From Heliocidaris tuberculata (Eukaryota; Echinodermata; Echinoidea; Camarodonta; Echinometridae): a DNA stretch of 64,000 nt. The stretch spans positions 20,363,303-20,427,302 of the forward strand of contig CM046837.1 of assembly GCA_025618425.1 (NCBI GenBank). Direction: 5' to 3'. Shown here piece after piece: positions 11,520 through 24,564 of this stretch (its first letter is position 1; each line of letters opens with the position of its first letter). Both the position numbers and the translations under genes were made by a program. Under the pieces are notes generated by a model that was given only the letters and a program-made list of their open reading frames with translations, was not told the origin of the DNA and searched no databases.

Positions 11520-13054
11520 TTTATTTTGTATAAATTATGTCTTCCTGCTATGGTATATATAAACTTTAGGCCCAATGCTTATTCCCAGACTATTAATGCG
11601 ATGTCGAATTGTGACCTAGCGAAAATCTTTGTGGAAATAACCATTATTTCGATTTATTCTGCTTATTACTGACCCAACGCCGATGGAGAAAAAAAATGAC
11701 GTATCACACCAATATTTCCACTCTATTCCTGCCTCATATGGCCTAGATAACATTATACTCCTTCCCTCTACGATTTCGTTCTTGCAACAGCATTCCTTGT
11801 CTTTTAAAACGAACGTCTGCAGGCCCTGTGGGTTATGGCTACAAGTTGTATTACAAGTAATATTAGAGAAAATGCATCAAATATCGTCTAGGCTAGCTCT
11901 GTTCGGCTTGGTTTATTATCTATAATGAAAACGGAAACTGAGATATTATTTGAGCTGGAGGTATGTTTGCAAAAGAAGGAATACAAAAGAAATAGAAAGA
12001 TTTCTAGAGTTTATATATTGATCTGTTGAATTTCATTATATACATATATATTTATATTGCAATATATGATTTATAGATGATGTAAATAAAGTTCCTCGAA
12101 AGAGGTTTAAAGCGAGAAAAAAAAAAAAAGATGAAAACTGCAGTGATAGAGCAAAATACACAAAAAGAGGATGTAGGCCTACGCATCAATTAAGAATAGA
12201 AAGTTGTCATGAGTAGGTACAAAACTAAGGGCACATCACAAAAAAGTATATACATCAACACAATTTTAGCTCATTTGGGCACTTATTCTATCGTTGGAGG
12301 GGCATTTCTTTACAAGAAAGGGGCATCCTTTGTCACAGGAGGGGCAATCATTAAACATCGCATACAAAATCCGGATTTCGCTAGTGGAAAAAAACTGCGA
12401 AGATAAAATAAGGCGCACTAAACATTCATGCCAACCTACCTATGAAAGAAAGGGAATTCGTTTTTGTCAAGAATGGGTATAATCTAAGGGCACATCAGAT
12501 CACGAAAAGGGGCAATTTAACCACAGGAAGGGACCCTTTTTTCACTTACAATAGTCACTTCATTGTTTACCTATTTTTTTTCTCTTTTTTTTTTCTTCTT
12601 TTCATTAGTAACAAGTAGGCTGAGTTCAAACATCGTCTAGAAAAGTCGTATTTGGCTTTTTGTGGGTATTTACTTGAAGAAAAACTACAAAGCACAAAAA
12701 TAGTTACTGTTTTATGGCAGGAGAGGCGCTTTTCTTGGTTTGGCAAAAAGTGGGGAAGGGCACCAGCACCAGCCCCCTCCACTGCTTCCGCCGCCGTTGT
12801 AGTGGTTGGGTGGGGGGGGGGGGGGGAATTATCATATTTTTGTAAATGTCATGATTCTAGCGTTCGCAACACACATATTCAGTTACTATTGATACAAAAT
12901 AAAATTTTCTTTTATGTCAGCTGCCAGCTGTCAGCTCTATCCTCCCTTTCCAGTTTTGGTTGACCAATTTTGGCAAGCTTGCTGCAAGGTTGCAAACCTG
13001 CTAGCCAATAAGCTTGCAGCTTGCCGTAAATCGTGTCGCAAGCTTGCGGCAGCT

Positions 13055-13629
13055 ATCTTTTTTTTTTTTTTTTTTTTGATTTGATTTATTGACCGTTTCA
13101 ATCATTCATATTAACATAATACTGCAGTGCATAACATAAAATTAATACAATAACAATATTATATCACAATGATGTTTTTTTCCATACATATAGAGGCACA
13201 TAATCATATATCAATAAGTAAAAAATATGATGCACAAATATTGACCTATTAAGTGATATTGAAAACAGTTGGACATATTTAAAAGCAAAGCTTGTATATT
13301 ATATGTCCAGAAACTTATATAACTTAATCACGAATGGGTCGTTCAATAATATTAAATTAAATTCATAAAGCATCGTTACGACAAGCGAATTGTTGATGAG
13401 AAAGAATTGATAAGTGAGTTGAGGTAGAAGGACTATTGCCTCAACCCATAAGAAAAACTAACTGTGAAAATAAAGTGGAAGTGCAAGACGGTGTAAAAAC
13501 AAAAGAGAATGAAGAGAAGGAGGGAGGAGGAAGGAGGGAAATGAAACATAATGAGTGTGTCAGTGTGTGAGAAGAAGGAAGAGAGAAGGCAGGAAAAAGA
13601 AGGGGTGAAAAGGGAATAAAACAGGCGGA

Positions 13630-13673
<44 letters not shown>

Positions 13674-14212
13674 TCCTGCTCGCTCAGTTTGAATTCATTG
13701 CATATAGTTGAAGGAGATGTTTTTTCAACTTGCTTTTGAAACAGTTTAGACTTTGGGAGTTGATTATATCGCTGCTAAGTGAGTTCCAGTATTTCGGGCC
13801 GTAGAAAGAGACGGTTTTGTGTGCAAAAAGAGTGCGGGTGCGGGGAAGGTGGAAACGGTTGGATTGTCTTGTTGGGTATGTATGTATGGAACTGTTTCTT
13901 GTGAACATGTTAATGAAAGCGTGTGGCAGTTCGTTTTTATTCAATTTATACATGAATTGTCCTGTTTGAAAAAGAAATAAATCTGAAAACTTTAGATTTT
14001 TTGATTCGTGAAATAAAGGATCGCTATGTGAATGAACTGGAGCATTATGCATTATCCTTAAGATTTTCTTTTGTAAGACAGAAATTTTATCAGTAAGATA
14101 TTTATTAGTGTTACCCCAAGCCATTATTCCATAATTAAAATAAGGTAATATCATTGAAAAATATAGTATGAAAAGTGTAGTCCTTGGAAAGAAATATTTG
14201 AGTTAATTTCAA
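13055..14212 (-). mobile_element. LINE C: 5'-truncated CR1/L2-like fragment
   Basis: A minus-strand LINE 3' fragment. The A tail (T run at 13,058-13,077 on the + strand) follows an AATAAATCAAATC-like end. The insert is absent from the matching place in copy B, where GCGGCTAGCTTGCG runs straight on. AGCT at 13,051-13,054 and 14,213-14,216 may be the remains of a target duplication. A GA microsatellite lies inside it at about 13,631-13,669. Confidence 0.8.
13684..14154 (-). pseudogene. LINE C reverse transcriptase C-terminal fragment
   Basis: The 156-residue minus-strand frame begins at LPYFNYGIMAWGNT and continues with LQKKILRIMHNAPVHSHSDP and the terminal block TYPTRQSNRFHLPRTRT and GPKYWNSLSSDI. 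These are the C-terminal motifs of CR1/L2-family RT proteins. The catalytic domain is absent because of 5' truncation. It is otherwise an open frame, suggesting a fairly young insertion. Confidence 0.85.
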
Positions 14213-15220
14213 AGCTTGACGGGTAACATACGTGTATCATATATCCCCTAGTACCATGCTGCATCCAGTTTATGGTTAGGCCTACTGTTTTCATGATTTG
14301 TTGATAATTGATTAATAATTAAAATAAAGTGTTTCGTTTTTTTCATAGATCCTCTTTGAATCAGTGTCGTCTCGGGGGCATACCACAGTTGCGAGCTCAC
14401 CTCGGGCCATAGTTTTAACCGTGCCCCTCAAAGCAGTCACATTTGTTTTACATACCGTATCCTTCGTTAGCTCAGAAATTCATTTCAAAGACAGATAAAA
14501 TACGGTACCGTAACGTAATTCTCATCGATCGCTCTTTCGAAATTTCGTTCGGTGTACATGTATGGTGCTGGCCGCGCGCCCGCGTATCTAAATTGCCATA
14601 GCTACGCGCCCGCGTACTAAGACATAAAGGCATAAATTTGCATTGTACGCGCGAGCAGAACTATGCCCGGTCAATAGTTTTCACCATACCACCCGGCAGT
14701 CCGTAGTGAATTTCATGCCCGCAAATTCGACCGATCAGAGGCCTAGAATCTAGACAGGTATAAAGTTTCCAATATATTCGAAACATAAGAATAAACCGGA
14801 ATATGTTATTGAATATGTTATAATTGTATATTTAAGCATTTTATGTAGAAAGTCGAAATATGCAAATAAGTCATGCATATAGTGTACCACCATGACCACG
14901 TTGCACCATGCCTATATCATCTATATTTTCAATTCGAAATCAGCACTTATAATTTGCCTGAAGAAGTTATATGAGGGGGATTCAAATTTCCATCATATTT
15001 TCTCTCAAAATATTCATTTTAAAAATGTGAATAATGATTATTATATTAGCAAGTTATAATATGCACACTTACCCATTGCAATAAATGATCACAGCATTCT
15101 TGGATTCTAGGGATAAAATGCATATGGGACAATTAAACTCTGACTTTATGAAGTAATTATCTGTTTACACAGGAAATTGTTAAATAATGATGACATTATT
15201 TATAATGATTATTTTATTAG

Positions 15221-15342
15221 ACATCGACGAGTGTAGCTTGAATACTGACAACTGTCACAGAAACGCGCGATGTACAAACACCCGAGGGAGTTTTACATGT
15301 AGTTGCAACACAGGGTACGAGGAAATGGAGTCACATGCACAC
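15221..15342 (+). pseudogene. cbEGF exon 1 (copy A), one-base deletion
   Basis: The exon is bounded by an ATTAG acceptor and a GTAAAT donor and begins [18 protein letters not shown]. Compared with its duplicate at 23,086 it is 122 nt instead of 123. One base is lost in the codons for G-Y-R-G-N-G, so the last third is out of frame and the final cysteine of the domain is lost. The gene would tolerate skipping it, because the exons are symmetrical (phase 1-1). Confidence 0.8.
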
Positions 15343-16391
15343 GTAAATTCGTTCTTCCGCAAATTGTATGCCGAATGAAAACAAAAACAAAAACAAAACA
15401 AAACAAAGCAAAACAAAACGAAAACAAAAACGAAACAAAAACACACACACAAAGGTTCTCCTTCGTAATAGCTTTTGAACACTCGTTAAAAAAGTGTTTT
15501 ATACTGGAAACATTTTTGTTAGAACCTGGTTCCTGCTCTTATTCCTTGAAAGATTTCATGGGGTAACCCTGAAAATTTAAATTACAATTCAGTTTCTCCA
15601 ACATAAGAAGTATCGCTGGTATTTCACTAAACATTTTCCTACTGTTGGACACAAAAATGCTCCAAAAGGATGACACAGTATGAAATATAGAAAATTGCTG
15701 GCTTTCTGTATCATCTTTGATGGTTTGATTTAGCTAATCTGGTCATTAACCCTTTCAAGACAATTGACCACATTTTGTGGTTTGGCTTAATAAGTTTTGA
15801 TTCAGAGCTCTAAAAAATATACCAGATATATGAGTAGAAAGAGCAAAAATTTCTGCACATGCTATGTCCATTTTTGTCACATGACCATATTGCGTTTGAT
15901 GTCAGGAATTTTAAAAAGGAGAATAAGCTTCAAAATCCTTAAATTGGGAACACATTGAGATATTCAAAATCATTGTTTTTCATCAAAATTGGCAATTTTT
16001 TCAACGCATCGATAAAATCACTAACCATGTTTAATGTTCTTAAAGACATTACACCTATTAGAAACATCTAGCACTAAAAGAAAAATATTATTGTTGCCAA
16101 TTTGAAGAACAAAATGTGATCAATTTCGCCCTTAAATAATTCCTGTCCTGAAAGGGTTAAGATAGTTGCTACTTTTTCTAAGATATCATTAACATGGACC
16201 ACATATAACATTTAATACGACCTTTGACAACTATAGTTGCACTAAGTAGTACATGTTTCCTTTTCTCTGATAGCATCATTCAAGCCACTTGAATACTACT
16301 TCTACCTTTACCGTAATGTTACTAAGTTATTAATATCATGGAACATTTTTTTGACACGTCCTTCAATAAGAATAATATTGTTCTTATAGGA

Positions 16392-16425
<34 letters not shown>

Positions 16426-16620
16426 ACCCTCTCTGATGATTTCATTGTAGTGTGTTATCGAATCTCCTCATCTATATAAATGGTACTCTGTTCAAAAAAT
16501 ATTTTTCATCACTGGCCATATATATTTTTTTTTTAATGATACGGCCCTTAAAAACCTTATTATTTTATATAGGATAGCCATAAAACTAAATTAGAATTCT
16601 TTCTCATCGATTCTTATTAG

Positions 16621-16746
16621 ACATCAACGAGTGCAGCTTGAACACTGACAATAATTGTCACACACACGCGCGATGTACAAACACTCAAGGAAGTTATACA
16701 TGTAGTTGCAACACAGGATTCACAGGAAATGGAGTTACGTGCACGG
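16621..16746 (+). CDS. cbEGF-domain exon 2 (copy A)
   Basis: A 126-nt phase 1-1 exon (acceptor TTATTAG, donor GTAAAT) encoding one calcium-binding EGF module. It has the start (D)INEC, six cysteines, the hydroxylation signature C-x-N-x4-Y-x-C-x-C (CTNTQGSYTCSC) and the end GFTGNGVTC. It carries one extra Asn (TDNNCH) compared with its sisters. It is nearly identical to the exon at 24,439, which shows recent duplication. The modules are extracellular, and calcium stiffens tandem arrays of them. It lies upstream of LINE D and a truncated exon, so whether it is still spliced into the downstream message is uncertain. Confidence 0.75.
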
Positions 16747-16937
16747 GTAAATAGTATTTGCTTTATCCACATACCTTTCTTCCACATATTTCGTAATGAA
16801 AGTGAAATTGACAAGGTGATAAACGTTGTAGGACCGATAGGGGGAAATGATATTCTTAAAATCATTAACTAAATCAAAGTGTTAAAAAAAAATGTAAAGA
16901 CATTCTGAACGTTGACGCTGTATGATATTCACATCAT

Positions 16938-16983
16938 CTAGTTGCAAAGCTGGATTTAATAGAAATGGAGTTACATGCTCTGG
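16938..16983 (+). pseudogene. EGF exon relic (3' end only)
   Basis: A stretch reading CKAGFNRNGVTCSG, followed by GTAGAT at the donor position, is the 3' third of an EGF exon. No matching 5' part is visible upstream. The same relic, more decayed, occurs at about 28,240-28,285 in copy C, so it predates the duplication. Confidence 0.65.
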
Positions 16984-17520
16984 TAGATATTCAACTATTC
17001 CATCGGTTCCTGAATTTATTTGCGCCTATTTGCTCTAACAAACAAAGAAACGAACAATTCCAGCTTGATAATAGTTGTTAAAAGCCCTTTAATGAAGTAT
17101 TTTATATCATTAACTTTATTTTGTTATCATTACCCCCCCCCCCTCCTTTTCTTCTTCTAATTCTTCCTCAACATCCGGTTGCCTAGGGACTAGCATTGCT
17201 ATCGGTTAGATTAAAGACGCCTGAGCCTAGGAAAAGTCGAGACTTCACCGATACCACAGTGGGGTACATAAACACAGATCCCTGCAGTGGTGGCAAAGGC
17301 GTAACCCCATATGACTTAGTATGGGTGGCAACTGGGCTAAATGTTGAACCTCTAGACTTTTCTTAATGGGTATGCAGCTCTTAAAGTAGGTAACACTTTT
17401 TAATTAGCTCAGGGAAAATCCACCTGCCCTGCCTTGCATAGATGGCGTTGGAAGGTGTAGCGAGCCTCCACTGTAGCTATACTTTGAATTTTTTCTATTA
17501 GCAAGCTAAGAAACACTGAC

Positions 17521-19122
17521 ATGATGAGACAAACCAACAGAAATGGATACCGGCTCGGTTGTCGCCCGGGTGAACAAGAACCGCGTCCCTCAGTGACAAA
17601 CCAGGCTGAGGTCGGAAAATTGAATACTGGTTCCAAATCCAGACGTAAGCTCATAGATTGCAAAGCAGCAACTCTAATATCGAGTCTTAATGTCCGGTCC
17701 CTCAACTCAAAGGAGAAGATGGGAGAACTCACAGCACTAGCTGAAGAAAAAAGAATTGATGTTCTATGCATACAGAAACATCGTAACTATCATGACAATG
17801 TTGATATTCAGATGAAGGACATGGGCAAAGGTTGGATGCTAGCTACCTCTTCATGCACCAAGAATAGAGTAAACAGCACAGTAGGAGGGGTCGGTATATT
17901 GATGAGTCCCTTTGCTTATAAGTCACTGGAACACCTCGAAAAAGTGAGTCCTCGTATACTTCTAGCCAAGTTCAGTGGGAATCCTGTTCCCACTGTTATC
18001 ACCTGCTACAGTCCAACCAACTGCTCCCCAGACAATGAAGCTGTTAATTTCTATAGCCTACTGTCTGATGTCGTTAAACAGATACCTCAGCACAACCTGA
18101 AGATTATCTGTGGTGGCATGAATGCCCAGGTTAGCTCTACAGACAGCAAGGGTTTTACGTATGGCAATAGGACTAACAGAAATGGGCAGTACTTGCTGAA
18201 CATGCCATTTGAATGCGACCTGATTGCGTGTAACACACGCTTTCAAAAAGCCAAAGAAAAGATGTGGACATTTACATACCCAAATCAGAGCCAGGCACAA
18301 CTAGACTATATCCTAGTGAACAAAAAGTGGAGAAATAGTGTAAAAGACTGTCAAGCTTACAACTCTTTTCGCACCTTGAATTCAGACCATCGAATGGTTT
18401 CCACTAAGATGCAACTAAGCCTGAGAAGCAACAAGAAGGTAAAAGCCAATTCAAGTCCCCCTCATGACTGGCAGCTCTTTCAATCAGATTGTGGTATTAA
18501 GGAAGCATATACAGTGGAGGTAAACAACAGGTTTGAAGCATTGTACCAGGATATCGAGAATCCTACAGCGGATAATATCTACTCCTCACTAATGGAAGCA
18601 CACGAAGATGCAGCCAAAAAACATGTACCAACGAGAAAGGGAAAGAAGAAACGGGTGCCATGGGAAAATGAAAAGATTAGGGAGAAACGGAAATGCCTTA
18701 AGGAAGCATACATAAGGAAGCATACACCAAAATGCACTGAGATTGAGATTGCTGCCGTCCAACAGCAGACTAGGAAAGTATGGGATATTGTGAAAGAGAT
18801 CACTGGAAAGACCTCTACCCCAGTGGGGCAGCTTAGAGGTAATACACCCCAAGAGAGACTAAACCAATGGAAAGATCACTTTTCAAATCTTCTTGGTCAA
18901 CTGCCACCAGATGACAACAACCCAGTAAGGAAGATGGTTCAAGAGACACTCCCAATCAAAACAAGCAACTTCACCACTGGAGAACTTAAAGTGGCAATCA
19001 CCTCCCTCTCCAATAATAAATGCCCAGGTGTGGATGGAAGCCCATCAGAGGTATGGAGGTCTGGTGCCCTTAACCAACAGCTTTTGAAAGTATGTAACAG
19101 AATGCTTATCCTTGGTGAGTAA
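17521..19122 (+). pseudogene. LINE D endonuclease and linker ORF
   Basis: A 533-residue frame containing an RTE-type endonuclease. Around residues 55-90 the motif SLNVRSLNS is followed by IDVLCIQKHR, where RTE proteins normally have a catalytic Glu (Q-E-H-R); here it is Lys. Further on, the usual G-D-x-N-A reads CGGMNAQ, so the Asp is lost. LDYILVN and NSDHRMV (SDH active site) remain. The linker ends with NNKCPGVDGSPSEVW, the entry block to RT. It terminates at a TAA at 19,120. Two lost catalytic residues mean it could not cut DNA. Confidence 0.85.
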
Positions 19123-19185
19123 CCAGATTTGTGGTCTAAGAGCATAATCATCCCTGTACCAAAAAAAAAAAAAAAAAAAAAAAAG

Positions 19186-20370
19186 AGGAGATCTTAGTAC
19201 TCCTAAAAACTACCGTGATATAGCACTGACCCCAGTATCTGCAAAAGTATTCAACAAAATGCTTTTGAATAGAATTCGTCCTCACCTGGAACCCCTTCTC
19301 CGCAAGAACCAGAATGGATTTCTTCCAGGAAGGTCTACAGTAGCGCAAATTCTAACTTTGAGAAGACTGGTAGAAAGAATTAAAGCAAAACATCTGACAG
19401 CAGTACTTACATTTGTGGATTTCAAGAAGGCCTTTGATTCTATCAATAGGAAGAAGATGTTAGAGATCTTAAGAGCCTACGGAATACCACACACACTAGT
19501 TACAGCAGTAGGATTGCTATATAAGGATACCACAGCTCAAGTGCGTTCACCAGATGGAGAGACTAACTCCTTTACCACCTTAGCAGGAGTGCTCCAAGGA
19601 GATACTTTAGCACCATAACTATTCATCATAGCATTGGATTATGCTCTAAGAATAGCTACTGAAGGGTTTGAGGATTTGGGCTTTAACCTCGAGGAAAGGA
19701 AAAGTAGCAGATATCCCGCTGTAATGATCACAGACACCGACTTTGCTGATGATATTGCACTAATTTCAGACAATTTGGAAAAGGCACAGAAGCTCCTAGA
19801 ACGAGTTGAGTCTGCAGCAAATCAAGTCGGTTTACAAATAAACAGTACTAAGACATAATTCATGATGTACAATCTTCATGAAGGCGAGATTTCTACTGCT
19901 GACGGGACAAAGTTGAAGCAAGTTCAGGACTTTCAGTACCTTGGCTCGTGGGTTGATCAGTCAGGGAAAGATCTGAATATCCGAAAGGCAAAATCGTGGA
20001 CGGCTTTGAACAAACTGGCAGCAATTTGGAAATCTAACCTCAGTAGGCAACTGAAAGTCAGATTCTTTAAGGCTTCAGTGGAAACTGTACTGCTATATTG
20101 ATCAGAAACCTGGACACTGACAAATAGCCTGGAAAAACAACTGGATGGCTGCTATACAAGACTCTTGAGAGCAGCATTGAATGTCAATTGGAGGGACCGT
20201 ATGATAAATATAGAGTTATATAGGGACATGACACCAATCTCAGTCAGACTGAGAGAACGCCGCCTCCGTTTCAGTGGCCATTGCTGGAGGAGCAAGAGTG
20301 AAATAATCTCAAAATTCTCTTTTGGGAACCTTCAATGGGCAAACGCACCAGGGGCCGTCCAGCAATGACT
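19186..20370 (+). pseudogene. LINE D reverse transcriptase
   Basis: After a run of about 24 A bases (19,161-19,184) that shifts the frame, the RT continues. It has NQNGFLPGRSTVAQI, motif A FVDFKKAFDSINR, motif B GVLQGDTLAP (followed by a stop at 19,616), motif C DFADDIAL (catalytic Asp pair intact) and the thumb text FQYLGSWVDQSG. A second stop follows at about 19,858 and a third at about 20,099 inside the S-E-T-W block. The C-terminal text RLRERRLRFSGHCWR is typical of RTE elements. Confidence 0.85.
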
Positions 20371-20524
20371 TACATAGATCAGTTAGAAAAAGACACTTGT
20401 CCTACCAAGACAGGAACTCCCAAAGATCATGGAGAATAGAACTGAATGGAAAAAGCTTTTCAAATCAGTGCGAGTACGCTCGACCTAGTAGTAGTACCCC
20501 CCCCCCCACAAACACACATACCCA

Positions 20525-20577
20525 GATGTCAATGAGTGTAACTTGGACACAGATTCAACTCATTATTCAAACATAAC
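20525..20577 (+). pseudogene. Truncated cbEGF exon relic (5' end only)
   Basis: After a C run and CCCAG acceptor, the sequence reads DVNECNLDTDST and then becomes unrelated. It is the start of an EGF exon like that at 28,477, cut off after about 40 bases. It lies directly 3' of LINE D, where copy C has an intact exon. Confidence 0.7.
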
Positions 20578-20579
20578 GC

Positions 20580-20905
20580 ATATGAACTTTGTTTTACATA
20601 TAGTTATATATACATTTTACATATAGTTTTCTAAAATAAATATTATAACTGAGAGAGGTGTACACACGTTTCAATTGTTTCTTAATAATAATAATCGAAA
20701 AGGTAACGAGAGGGAACTAGCAAAGAAGCAGAACTTGTAAATAGCATGTTCCCAATTAAAAATCATTATAATTATATCCTTGATTCAAGAATCTGTTTGT
20801 TGGTTTGATTGTTTATGTTTTGTTTTGTTTGTTTGTTTGTTGTTTTTTTTTTTACTTATAGTATACGCTTACTAACGATATTCTAGATTATTATTATTAT
20901 CATTT
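20580..20905. other. No gene seen
   Basis: AT-rich spacer with GTTT/TTTG simple sequence near 20,815-20,850. No motif was recognised before copy B begins. Confidence 0.5.
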
Positions 20906-23085
20906 TTCTTTTTTAGTTAAATACAAAATATTTTTCCTACGTCGATCATGATGCTGACGACTAGGATATCGGTACTGATCGTTATATTGACCAGTCGGTT
21001 AATATACCATCGAAAAATGACCGGGAGTGAAAATAAGCAAATTTGCGATCCTCGCAGTCGATATCACGTGACGAGCTGTGGACCAATCACACCTTTGTAC
21101 CCACACACACATTACCTTATTTTGTAATCGTCTTCCTGTTATGCTATATATATATATATATAAACATTAGGCCCAAATGCTTAGTATTCCCGGACTATTA
21201 ATGTGAGGTCGAATTGCGACCGAGCGGAAATTTTTGTGGAAATAACCATCATTTTATTTCATTCTGCTTATTACTGACCCAACGGCGATGGAGAAAAATG
21301 ACATATCACATCAGAATTGCCCCTCTATTGCATCCTCATATGGCCTCGATAACATTATGCTCATTCCCTCTAATATTTCGTTCTTGTAACTGCATTCCTT
21401 CTCTTTTAAAACGAATCTCTGCAGGCCCTGTGGATAATGGGCTACAAGTTGTATGATAAATATTAGGGGAAAAAATGCATCAAATATCGTCTACGATAGC
21501 TCTGTTCGGCTTGGTTTAATCTTTAATGAAAATTGCAGTGATAGAGCAAAACACACAAAAAGAGGATGTAGTCCTACGCATCTGTTAAGAAATGGCAAGC
21601 TGTCAGGAGTTGGTACAAAACAAAGGAACATCGCGAAAAGGAAAAAAAACATTAAAACAATTTTACCTCATTTGGGCACTTATTCTATCGCGGGAGGGGC
21701 ATTTCTTTACAAGAAAGGGACATCTTTTGGTGCAGGAGGGGCAAGCATTAAACATTGCTTACAAACCCGGATTTCGCTGGGCTAAAACAAGTGGAAAAAA
21801 CTGCAAATATAGAATAAGGCGAACAAAACATTCAGGCCAAACTTATTTTTAAAGGGAGGAAATTCGTTTGTGTCAAGAATGGGCATTATCAAAGGGCACA
21901 TCAGATAACGAAAAGAGGCAATTTAACCACAGGAAAGGGCATTTATTTTTTTACTTGTAATCGCCACTTACTTATTTGTTTCGTTTTTGTTTTTGTTTTC
22001 TTTTCTCACAAGTAGGCTGAGGTCAAACAGCGTCTGGATTGGTCGTATTTGACTTGGGTATACTTGAAGAAAAACTGAAATGATTGTACAAAGCACAAAC
22101 AAATTTTATTTGTTGCAGGAGGGCACTTTTTTAGGTTTCTGATAAAAGTGGGGGAAGAGCACGAGGACCCCCCCCCCCCCCCCCCCCCTGGTTCCGCCCC
22201 CGTTGTAGTGGTGGGGATGGGGTTGCCGGGTGGGCAAATTACCTGTTTTTTTTTAATGTCATGATTCTATACTTTGCAACACACAGATTAAGTTACTATT
22301 GATACAAAATCAAAATCCTTCTTTTATGTCAGCTGCCAGCTGCCAGCTCTATCCCCCTATACAAATTTTGGTTCACTTATTTTGGCAAGCTTGCCGCAAG
22401 CTTGCAAACAAGCGAACCCACAAGCTTGCACCAAGCTTGTAGCAAGCTCGTATTGTATCGAAAATGTAAATTACCTGCAAGCTTGCCTTTAATCGTGCCG
22501 CAAACTTGCGGCTAGCTTGCGAAAAGTAACATAAGTGTATCTACTAAGCAAGCACCTCCTTGGTATCATATGTCTTCTTGTACCATGCTGCATACAGTTT
22601 AGGGATACTGTTTTCATGATCTGTTGATAATGATTAATAATTGATCATTGATGCGCTTTGAATCAGTTTCCAATATTTTCGAAGCTTAAGAATGAAACAG
22701 AATATGTTGTTAAATGTGTTATGATTGTATATTTAAGCATTTTATGTAAATTGGAAATATGCAAATTAGTCATGCATATAGTGGACCACGTTGCACAATG
22801 CTTATGTCAGCTAAATTTTTTATTTGAAATCAGCACTTATAAATTGCCTGGAGAGGCCATATATTGAGGATTCAATTTCCATCATATTTTCTCTCAAGTA
22901 GTCATTTTACAAGTATGAATAATGATGCACACATATGCATTGCAAGAAATGATTACAGCATCCTTGGATTCCAGGGATAAAGATGCATATGGGACAATTA
23001 AACTCTGATTTAATGAAATAATTATTCATTTACATTGGAAATTTTTGAATAATGATAACAGCATTTCTGATAATTATTTTATTAG

Positions 23086-23208
23086 ACATCAACGAGTGTA
23101 GCTTGAATACTGACAACTGCCACAGAAACGCGCGATGTATAAACATCCAAGGCAGTTTTGCATGTAGTTGCAGCACAGGATACAGAGGAAATGGAGTCAC
23201 ATGCACAG
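23086..23208 (+). CDS. cbEGF-domain exon (copy B, first)
   Basis: A 123-nt phase 1-1 exon (ATTAG acceptor, AG/GTAAAT donor). It encodes one calcium-binding EGF module that starts (D)[11 protein letters not shown] and carries the hydroxylation signature CINIQGSFACSC, ending [11 protein letters not shown]. All six cysteines are present. It is the intact duplicate of the frameshifted exon at 15,221. In the spliced message the last base G joins AC of the next exon to make the Asp that opens the next module. Confidence 0.85.
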
Positions 23209-24205
23209 GTAAATTCGTTCTTCCGCAAATTGTACGCCGAATAAAAAAAAAAAAAAAAATACTACTTCGTAATAGCTTTTGAACAATCGTTAAAAAGTTT
23301 TTTTTATACTGAAACTTCATTTTTTTGAAAAATCATTTTCCTGCTCTTATTCCTTGAAAGATTGCATGGTGTAACTCTGAAAATTTAATTTACAATTCAG
23401 GTTCTCCACCATAAGAGGTATCGCTGGTACTTCACTAAACATTTTCCTACTGTTGGACACAAAAATGCTCCAAAACGATAACAGTATGACATTATAAAAA
23501 AATTGCTGGCTTTCTGTATCATCTTTGATGGTTTGTTTTAGCTACTCTGGTCATTAACCTTTCAAGACAATTGACCACATTTTGTGGTTTGGCTTAATAA
23601 GTTTTGATTCAGAGCTCTAAAAAATATACCAGATATATGAGTAGAAAGAGCAAAAATTTCTCTGCACATGCTATGTCCATTTTTGTCACATGACCATATT
23701 GCGTTTGATGTCAGGAATTTTAAAAAGGAGAATAAGCTTCAAAATCCTTAAATTGGGAACACATTGAGATATTCAAAATCATTGTTTTTCATCAAAATTG
23801 GCAATTTTTTTCAACGCATCGATAAAATCACTAACCATGTTTAATGTTCTTAAAGACATTACACCTATTAGAACCATCTAGCACTAAAAGAAAAATATTA
23901 TTGTTGCCAATTTGAAGAACAAAATGTGATCAATTTCGCCCTTAAATAATTCCTGTCCTGAAAGGGTTAAGATAGTTGCTACTTTTTCTAAGATATCATT
24001 AACATGGACCACATATAAACATTTAATACGACCTTTGACAATTATAGTTGCACTAAGTAGTACATGTTTCCTTTTCTCTGATAGCATCATTCAAGCCACC
24101 TGAATACTACTTCTACCTTTACCGTAATGTTACTAAGTTATTAATATCATGGAACATTTTTTTGACACGTCCTTCAATAAGAATAATATTGTTCTTATAG
24201 GACCC

Positions 24206-24246
<41 letters not shown>

Positions 24247-24438
24247 TCTCTGATGATTTCATTGTAGTGTGTTATCGAATCTCCTCATCTATATAAATGG
24301 TACTCTGTTCAAAAAATATTTTTCATCACTGGCCATATATATATTTTTTTTTAATGATACGGCCCTTAAAAACCTTATTATTTTATATAGGATAGCCATA
24401 AAACTAAATTAGAATTCTTTCTCATCGATTCTTATTAG

Positions 24439-24564
24439 ACATCAACGAGTGCAGCTTGAACACTGACAATAATTGTCACACACACGCGCGATGTACAAAC
24501 ACTCAAGGAAGTTATACATGTAGTTGCAACACAGGATTCACAGGAAATGGAGTTACGTGCACGG
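24439..24564 (+). CDS. cbEGF-domain exon (copy B, second)
   Basis: A 126-nt phase 1-1 exon almost identical to that at 16,621, including the extra Asn before the third cysteine region (TDNNCH). It encodes a complete calcium-binding EGF module with CTNTQGSYTCSC and GFTGNGVTC. Acceptor and donor match the sister exons. Confidence 0.85.

Larger units (their letters stand above)
11275..17130 (+). repeat. Segmental duplication, copy A (contains EGF exons)
   Basis: From about 11,275 this block parallels 20,905 onward. The word CACGTGACGAGCTGTGGACC, the cluster of GCAAGCTTGC palindromes and the paragraph around 15.7-16.4 kb all recur in order at 23.5-24.2 kb with few differences. Its right part (16.2-17.1 kb) also parallels 27.5-28.4 kb. 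Copy A is longer than copy B mainly because a LINE fragment is inserted at 13.05-14.2 kb. Confidence 0.85.
17146..20496 (+). mobile_element. LINE D: RTE-like retrotransposon, near full length
   Basis: A plus-strand LINE with an APE-type endonuclease and an RT of RTE style in one frame order. It ends in a short TAG repeat (CTAGTAGTAGTA near 20,485-20,496), the kind of short tandem tail RTE elements have. It is inserted inside a C run (17,132 and 20,497 onward), between the intron and the exon of the EGF gene. In copy C the same C run leads directly to the EGF exon at 28,477. Stops, a poly-A expansion and catalytic substitutions show it is dead. Confidence 0.85.
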
